NCBI RefSeq assembly: GCF_029867415.1
Contig: NW_026705179.1
Span: 620,001 to 684,000 of the forward strand
Reading direction: 5' to 3'
DNA from: Vicia villosa
Taxonomy: Eukaryota > Streptophyta > Magnoliopsida > Fabales > Fabaceae
Length of the DNA: 64,000 nt
Below the pieces are notes generated by a model that was not told the origin of the DNA, ran no database searches, and saw nothing but the letters and a program-made list of their open reading frames with translations. Position 1 is the stretch's first letter. Every line of letters starts with the position of its first letter. This document shows, in pieces, positions 57,984-64,000 of this stretch. The position numbers were made by a program, and so were the translations under genes.

Positions 57984-60900
57984 ATTCACATTCACTCTGG
58001 ATCCTGTTGATAACGATTCTGCTATTGCCAGTCATGACTTTGAAAATCTGATCTACCAAACTGAGGACGAAAGTGAGGAAGATTGTGAAGTACCAAGAGA
58101 ACTTGCAAGGCTGTTAGAACAAGAAGAAAAGACTATACAGCCGCATGAAGAGCCAATTGAAGTTATCAACCTGGGCAGTGACGAAGAAAAGAAAGAAGTC
58201 AAGATAGGGGCTGATCTAGAAGACAGTGTCAAGCAAAGACTGATTCAAATGTTACAAGACTACATTGAGATATTCGCTTGGTCCTATGAAGATATGCCTG
58301 GCCTTGACACGGATATTGTGGTTCATCGCCTGCCAATCAAAGAAGGTAGCACTCCAGTTAAGCAGAAGCTGCGAAGAAGTAGGCCCGACATGTCCAAGAA
58401 GATCAAAGACGAGGTTGAAAAGCAATTCAATGCTGGCTTTCTGAAAGTTGTGAGTTATCCTCCATGGATAGCTAACATAGTGCCTGTGCCTAAAAAAGAC
58501 GGGAAAGTCAGAATGTGTGTAGACTACAGAGATCTAAATCGGGCAAGCCCCAAAGATGATTTCCCTTTACCTCACATCGATGTACTGGTTGACAATACTG
58601 CACAATGCAAGGTATTTTCCTTTATGGATGGATTCTCAGGTTACAATCAAATCAAGATGGCGCCCGAAGACATGGAAAAAACAACCTTTACAACACCCTG
58701 GGGAACTTTTTGTTACAAAGTGATGCCCTTTGGTTTAAAGAATGCAGGAGCAACATATCAGCGCGCAATGGTAGCTCTGTTCCATGATATGATTCATTAG
58801 GAAATAGAGGTTTATGTCGATGATATGATTGCAAAGTCCAACACCAAAGAAGAACATCTGGGTCATCTACACAAGCTGTTTAACAGACTCAAGAAGTACA
58901 AATTGCGATTGAATCCGAACAAGTGTACCTTTGGAGTAAGATTCGGTAAACTCTTAGGTTTCATCGTCAGCAGCAAGGGTATTGAAGTTGATCCTGCCAA
59001 GGTCAAAGCCATTCAAGAAATGCCCATACCCCGTACCGAGAAACAAGTCAGAGGATTCTTGGGACGTCTGAACTACATCGCCAGATTTATTGCCCATATG
59101 ACTACTACTTGTGTGTCGATCTTCAAATTATTGAAGAAATATCAAGTGGAAAGATGGAACGACAAATGCCAATTAGCCTTTGATAAGATCAAAGAATATC
59201 TTCAAAAACCGCCAATCTTGTTACCTCCAGTGGAAGGAAGACCTCTGATAATGTACCTAACAGTGTTAGAAGATTCAATGGGGTGTGTACTGGGGCAACA
59301 TGACGAGTCTGGCCGAAAAGAGCATGCAATCTACTATCTTAGCAAAAAGTTTACCGATTGTGAAACAAGATACTCACTGCTTGAGAAAACTTGTTGTGCC
59401 TTGCCATGGGCGGCTCGCCGACTAAGACAGTATATGCTAAACCATACCACTTTCCTGATCTCCAAAATGGATCCTATCAAATATGTGTTCGAAAAACCTG
59501 CTCTTTCTGGAAGAATAGCAAGATGGCAAATGATCTTAACAGAATATGACATCCAGTACACTTCACAAAAAGCGATCAAAGGAAGTGTGGTAGCTGATCA
59601 TCTGGCTCATCAAGCAGTAGATGATTATCAAGCGTTGAATTTTGACTTCCTAGATGAAGATATTATGCTAGTTACTGACTACGAACAACCAGGACTGGAG
59701 GAAGGACCCGAGTCAGGATCCCGATGGACTATGGTTTTTGATGGAGCCTCTAATGCACTTGGCAATGGCATCAGAGCTGTGATCATTTCTCCTACAGGAG
59801 GACATACACCATTCACTGCCAGATTATGTTTCAACTGCACTAACAATATAGCCGAGTATGAAGCATGTATTCTGCGTCTCAAAGCTGCAATCGATCTGAG
59901 AATCAAGTTCCTAGAGGTCTACGGAGACTCGGCCCTTGTAATTTATCAAGTCAAAGAGGAATGGGACACGAAGCACCCGAATCTAATTCCATACAAAGAA
60001 TATGTGCTGAGTTTGATTCCTTATTTTGAAGAAATCACTTTTGAACATATCCCGCGAGAAGAAAATCAACTAGCTGATGCCCTAGCTACCATGTCATCTA
60101 TGTTCAAAGTCAGGTGGGACAATGAGGCGCCAATGATCACCATTTACAGACAGGATGAACCAGCCTATTGCAATGAGATTGATACCGAAGGAATGGAAGA
60201 AAAACCATGGTTCCATGAAGAAAAAAGATATCTCGAAGCCCAGGAGTACCCTGAAGGGGCATCCATTAACGATAGAAAGTTTCTAAGAAGATTTGCCGCC
60301 AAATTCTTTCTAAGTAATGGAATCCCGTACAAACGAAACCATGACTCGACTTTGCTTCGTTGTGTGAACAAGAAGGAAGCAGAACAGATTATGGAAGACA
60401 TACACGATGGTGCTTTTGGTACTCATTCAAGTGGACATACAATGGCTAAAAAGATTCTGAGAGCAGCTTATTACTGGTCTACCATGGAAACAGACTGCCA
60501 TCATCACTCCAGAACTTGTCACAAATGCCAGATATATGCCGACAAAGTACATGTACCTCCAGTCCCATTAAACGTCCTGACGGCTCCTTGGCCTTTTGCA
60601 ATGTCGGGTATTGATATGATTGGAGAAATCAAGCCTACTGCTTCCAACGGACATCGTTTTATCCTAGTCGCTATTGATTACTCCACAAAGTGGGTAGAAG
60701 CAGCCTCATTTGCTTTAGTCACCAAGAATGTTGTGGCCCGGTTTATCAAGCATAATCTCATTTGTCGGTATGGAATCCCTGAAAGGATCATCACAGACAA
60801 TGGCACAAATTTAAACAACCGAATGATTACTGAACTCTGCACACAGTTCTAGATCAAACATCATAACTCATCCCCATATCGACCAAAGATGAATGGCGCG

Positions 60901-61438
60901 GTAGAAGCTGCCAACAAAAACATCAAAAAGATCATACAAAAGATGATAGTAACCTACAAAGACTGGCATGAGATGTTACCTTTTGCTCTTCATGGTTATC
61001 GCACATCAGCGCGTACTTCAACAGGGGCAACTCCATTCTCCTTAGTCTATGGTATGGAGGCAGTTCTTCCAATTGAAATTCAGATTCCTTCCCTAAGGAT
61101 TATGAAAGAAGCCGATCTAGACGAAGACGATTGGATTCAGACTCGGTTGGACCAGATAAACTTGATTGATGAGAAGAGGCTTGCAGCTATTTGTCATGGT
61201 CAGTTGTACCAGAAACGTATGATAAAAGCCTTCAACAAGAAAGTCAAAAGTCAGGCAGGTTGTCAAACGTATCATTTTACCACAAGGTGATCCCAGAGGC
61301 AAGTGGACTCCCACTTATGAGGGACCATTTGTAATCAAGAAGGTATTCTCCGGCGGAGCCATGTTGCTTACCACTATGGATGGCAAGGATTTCCCACACC
61401 CTGTAAATGCAGACATAGTCAAAAAGTACTTCGTTTAA
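57984..61438 (+). pseudogene. pol: Pol: RT, RNase H, archetypal RNase H, integrase, with breaks
   Basis: Domain order is the Tat/Ogre one. RT has VPVPKKDGKVRMCVDYRDLN, FSFMDGFSGYNQI and YVDD (58813-58824). RNase H follows, ending KGSVVADHLA (~59240-59610). An extra archetypal RNase H starts MVFDGASNALGNG (~59710-60090). Integrase has an HHCC zinc region (HDGAFGTHSSGH ... CHKC, 60400-60540) and a DDE core (GIDMIG, IITDNG, NGAVEAANKN). Breaks: TAG at 58798-58800 just before YVDD, TAG at 60850-60852 inside the integrase core, and a small deletion and frameshift near 61240-61265. The last part ends HPVNADIVKKYFV then TAA (61436-61438). All catalytic motifs survive, so decay is recent but the copy is dead. 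Confidence 0.92.
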
Positions 61439-61449
61439 AGAAAAGCTCG

Positions 61450-61593
61450 CTAAGTTGAAAACCTGAAAGGGCGATTTAGGCAAAAAATGAGCGTCTCGGT
61501 GGATTGAAAACCTGAAAGGGCGATCCAGGCAAAAATTAGAGACTAAAAAATAATAATTATCCCGGTAGGCTGAAAACCTGAAAAGGCAGCCTA
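61450..61593 (+). ncRNA. Three tandem covarying hairpins after pol
   Basis: Each unit has a 7-8-bp outer stem around AAAACCTGAAAGG(G). Stems: CTAAGTTG/CGATTTAG (61450-61457 with 61472-61479), TGGATTG/CGATCCA (61500-61506 with 61521-61527), TAGGCTG/CAGCCTA (61566-61572 with 61587-61593). The inner CCT/AGG pairs around GAA or GAAA. A shared tail AGGCAAAAA or AGGAAAAA follows each. Stem sequences differ, yet pairing is kept (U-G pairs included). Confidence 0.65.
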
Positions 61594-62773
61594 GGAAAAA
61601 GTTAGGGAATAAAATGTACGACTATGTCCCGTTTGGCTACCTACTCACCTTCAAGGTTCAACACATCAAAGGCACCAATCAGTCCAATCACTTTCTTCCA
61701 ACAAGTGAGGGATGAGATACTCGAAGACAGATTGGCAATAGCAGAGTCGAAACTTGACTGGATTGTTTTCACATAGCTATTTCCCTTTATAAGTACTTTT
61801 CAAAGTTTTATGACAATTTCCTACTACTAGGATTTTTGTCTCCTTGTACTAATCCGCCTATTATGGCTCTCTTTTAAAATCAATACAGTTCATGCTCAAA
61901 ATCAATGTTTTCACTTTTTCCGTTTTGAATACGTAAACGTCCCAATGATAATTTTGAATGAACATATGCATTTGAATATGACTGATGTTTATAAGAAAAA
62001 CAGGAATAGCATTCAGGTAATGTCCCAATCATCTGGACATCATCCTGAAACCAGCATCGAGAGAAAAGTTCCCCAACAGAGATACGTTTCTCGGCAGAAT
62101 CATCAATGAGATTTTTCTCTCCAACAAAGTGATTCGAGAAACCTTATTCCCCAGCAGGGTTGTTCAAGATCACTATCCCTAGAAGGTGTGATCCTCCACA
62201 CCGAGGCTTGGTCAAATAGTGCATCGGAGGATTACACATCTTTCTTATTCCCACTCAAGGTGCATCAAAATCAGAACTTTCAAATTATCCTTCATCCTCG
62301 AACGGTAGTCAAATATCCCTCAGCAGAACACCCTGGTCTGTAAGGAAGTTCCCCAGCTGAGTGTACTCGAACAAGATAGCAAAGATCATCAACAATCACA
62401 ATGCCTTCGTTTCCAAAATAGCAAGCAGGGATTTATTTTCCCAACCAGAAGTTTGATACCCTATAAACTGCATAAGTCATACATCATACACATATTCATA
62501 CATAGCATATAATGTTTCATGACAAACGCATACATAATATGCACAGTTCTCATTTATTTGAGAATCTCAACATATGCATTACATGCATCATGACATGGCA
62601 TGTCGCTAACTTGATTTTTCAGGTAGACGAATATTCACAACAAAGTTATTCTCAATCACATGCAGTATTCCCCTGGATTCTATTCAGACAAACATTCCTC
62701 TCAAATATAATCAAGCCAAAGATTCATTTTGAAGAGATCTCTCTTTTCGAACCACCTATCAACTCAAAACAAG

Positions 62774-63100
62774 CAACAGAGATCTAAGTCGATACCTTGG
62801 ACGGTTCCTTAATGATCTACCTTCAGATCTAAGTCGATACCTTGGACGGTTCCTTAATGATCTATCTTCAGATCTAAGTCGATACCTTAAACGGTTCCTT
62901 AAAGCAGTCAATCTTCAAGATCCAAAGCGGATACCTCAGACGGTTCCACAACGATCAACCTTCAAAGATCTAAAGCTGATACCTCAGACGGTTCCACATA
63001 GATCAACTTTCAAAATCTAAAGCGGAAAAACTTTGGACAGTTCCGTAACGATCAGCCTCCAAGACTTAAAGCGGTAACCTCGGACGGTTCCGAAACGGTC
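62774..63100 (+). repeat. ~58-bp tandem repeat, about seven copies
   Basis: Units carry AGATCTAAGTCGATACCT, then GGACGGTTCC, then WAYGATCWAYCTTC. The first two are nearly identical; later ones are diverged (AAAGCGGATACCTCAGACGG). Confidence 0.88.
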
Positions 63101-63361
63101 AACACAGAGGTTTTCAAATCCTTCATCAAGATATAATCAATGGATTCATTCTGATGAACAAACCATCAACACATTTGATAGATGGCATCTGAAAGCCCAT
63201 CTCAGGTAATGTTTCGATCTGCCAATAACATTTCCTAGACAACATTCAAATGCAATTTCCAACATCACTTCCAGTGGAGGTAAGTGCAAATTTTCAAGGC
63301 ATCTAAATATTCAATCATCTTCTACCTTCAGATTCCAATCAGTCTCTTCAGGTTTAAGAAG

Positions 63362-63377
63362 ATTGAATAGGGGCAAC
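63362..63377 (+). other. Polypurine tract
   Basis: ATTGAATAGGGGCAAC directly before the TGTTATACC start of the 3' LTR. Confidence 0.8.
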
Positions 63378-64000
63378 TGTTATACCCCAAAATTTGCCCG
63401 CATCTTTTTCAAAAAAGAAGGCAACAAACTTGTGTCTAAAATTGGGAGTTTCATATGATCTTGGATTTTATTTCGTAAATATCCTGATTTTATGAATACT
63501 CAGTTTTTAGAAAGGTTTTATACGGTATTTTTGTTTGCTGTTGAATTTATTCTTACACAAACGCCAAGTACTGTTTATCACTTCACACACGCTGTTTATT
63601 TGAGATTTATTTGCAGATAAATAGTACTGACGCAATTGGTACAGAATTAAATTTTGCAGGTGCAGAGTCCGGGGATTCAGACTGTACTGGTAACAATTAA
63701 TTTATTATTGGCTTTGTTTCGCACTAATTTTTGTACTATATTATTATTTTCAAAATCTCTTCTATTATTTTCAAAATCTCTTCCTTTCTTTTCAAATCTC
63801 TTTCTTTCAAATTAAATCCTAGCTTTATTCTATACATCTCTCTTTTCAAACCCTACCATACACTTTCTTTCAAATCCTACTACCACTCAAATATTCCTTT
63901 TTTGTACGGAATCACTTCATTCCCCAACGTCTCTATCCTTCTTTTCACTCTATAAATAGCTCTCATTTTTTCCATAAATTCTCACATCAAATTTCATCTC
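63378..64000 (+). repeat. 3' LTR, first 623 bp (cut by window end)
   Basis: It matches 46874-47496 with a fixed offset of 16504, no indel and about 14 substitutions seen by reading. The TATA box is conserved. The small ORF of the 5' LTR would start at about 64051, outside the window. Confidence 0.95.

Larger units (their letters stand above)
61439..63377 (+). other. 3' UTR of Ogre-like element 2
   Basis: About 1.9 kb non-coding between the pol stop and the 3' LTR. It holds the triple hairpin (61450-61593), a stretch rich in TTCCCCAGCAG-like motifs (62060-62360) and a tandem array (62774-63100). Confidence 0.75.
46874..64000 (+). mobile_element. Ogre-like gypsy element with pol, truncated by window end
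   Basis: A 5' LTR (46874-51603) is followed by a tRNA-Arg-type PBS, ORF1, gag-pro, a G-patch-like and repeat region, a 269-bp intron, RT, RNase H, archetypal RNase H, integrase, a structured 3' UTR, a polypurine tract and the start of the 3' LTR (63378). If the 3' LTR is full length the element is about 21 kb. The left target site is CCTAT (46869-46873). The two LTR starts differ at about 14 of 623 positions with no indel, so it is clearly older than the gag-only element. Stops and frameshifts in ORF1 and pol make this copy defective. Confidence 0.95.

Overview
This 64 kb window is plant nuclear intergenic DNA made almost entirely of nested and decayed transposable elements. I found no host gene, rRNA gene or functional tRNA gene. 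The organism is most likely a legume, probably of tribe Fabeae (pea, vetch, lentil and grass-pea group). The basis is several giant Ogre-like Ty3/gypsy elements (LTRs of 3.9-4.7 kb, an 18-nt primer-binding site matching tRNA-Arg, an ORF upstream of gag, a small intron between protease and reverse transcriptase) and a SIRE/Maximus-type copia LTR. The family names rest on recognition, not on a database search.

Layout. 1-12.5 kb: a Helitron-like element holding a 44-bp minisatellite; a small element with terminal inverted repeats (TIRs); an L1-type LINE scrap; a 5' portion of a Ty1/copia element on the minus strand with LTR, primer-binding site and broken gag, protease, integrase and part of the reverse transcriptase; a MITE inside TA microsatellite; and a 1.36 kb TIR element with a 9-bp target duplication and repeated 20-nt palindromes. 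12.5-18.6 kb: a second Helitron-like candidate into which a 3.3 kb LINE with an intact RT ORF and a 16-bp target duplication has inserted. 18.6-25.2 kb: fragments of Tat-like, Athila-like and Tekay-like LTRs, including a complete 2.57 kb solo LTR with a CCATT duplication. 25.2-39.1 kb: a complete, very young 13.9 kb Ogre-like element on the minus strand (AGCGC target duplication, near-identical LTRs) that encodes gag and no pol. 39.1-46.3 kb: more LTR debris and an older minus-strand Ogre-like LTR with its 3' UTR. 46.3-64 kb: a SIRE-type LTR split by a plus-strand autonomous-type Ogre-like element. That element has a 4.73 kb 5' LTR, ORF1, gag-pro, G-patch and repeat region, intron, RT, RNase H, archetypal RNase H and integrase; its 3' LTR runs off the window.

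How the parts relate. The gag-only element (25.2-39.1 kb) and the pol-bearing element (46.9 kb to beyond the window) share the primer-binding site, the polypurine tract and the first ~22 nt of the LTR, but have unrelated LTR bodies. This fits a parasite-host relation in which the former is moved in trans by pol from Ogre-like relatives. The pol copy seen here is itself broken by several stops and frameshifts.

The most unusual signals are: three consecutive hairpins with covarying stems just after the pol stop codon; a 55-residue, two-membrane-segment ORF directly downstream of a TATA box inside the Ogre-like LTR; hairpin arrays in the 3' UTRs; and a partial copy of the primer-binding site inside the LTR end of all three Ogre-like elements.
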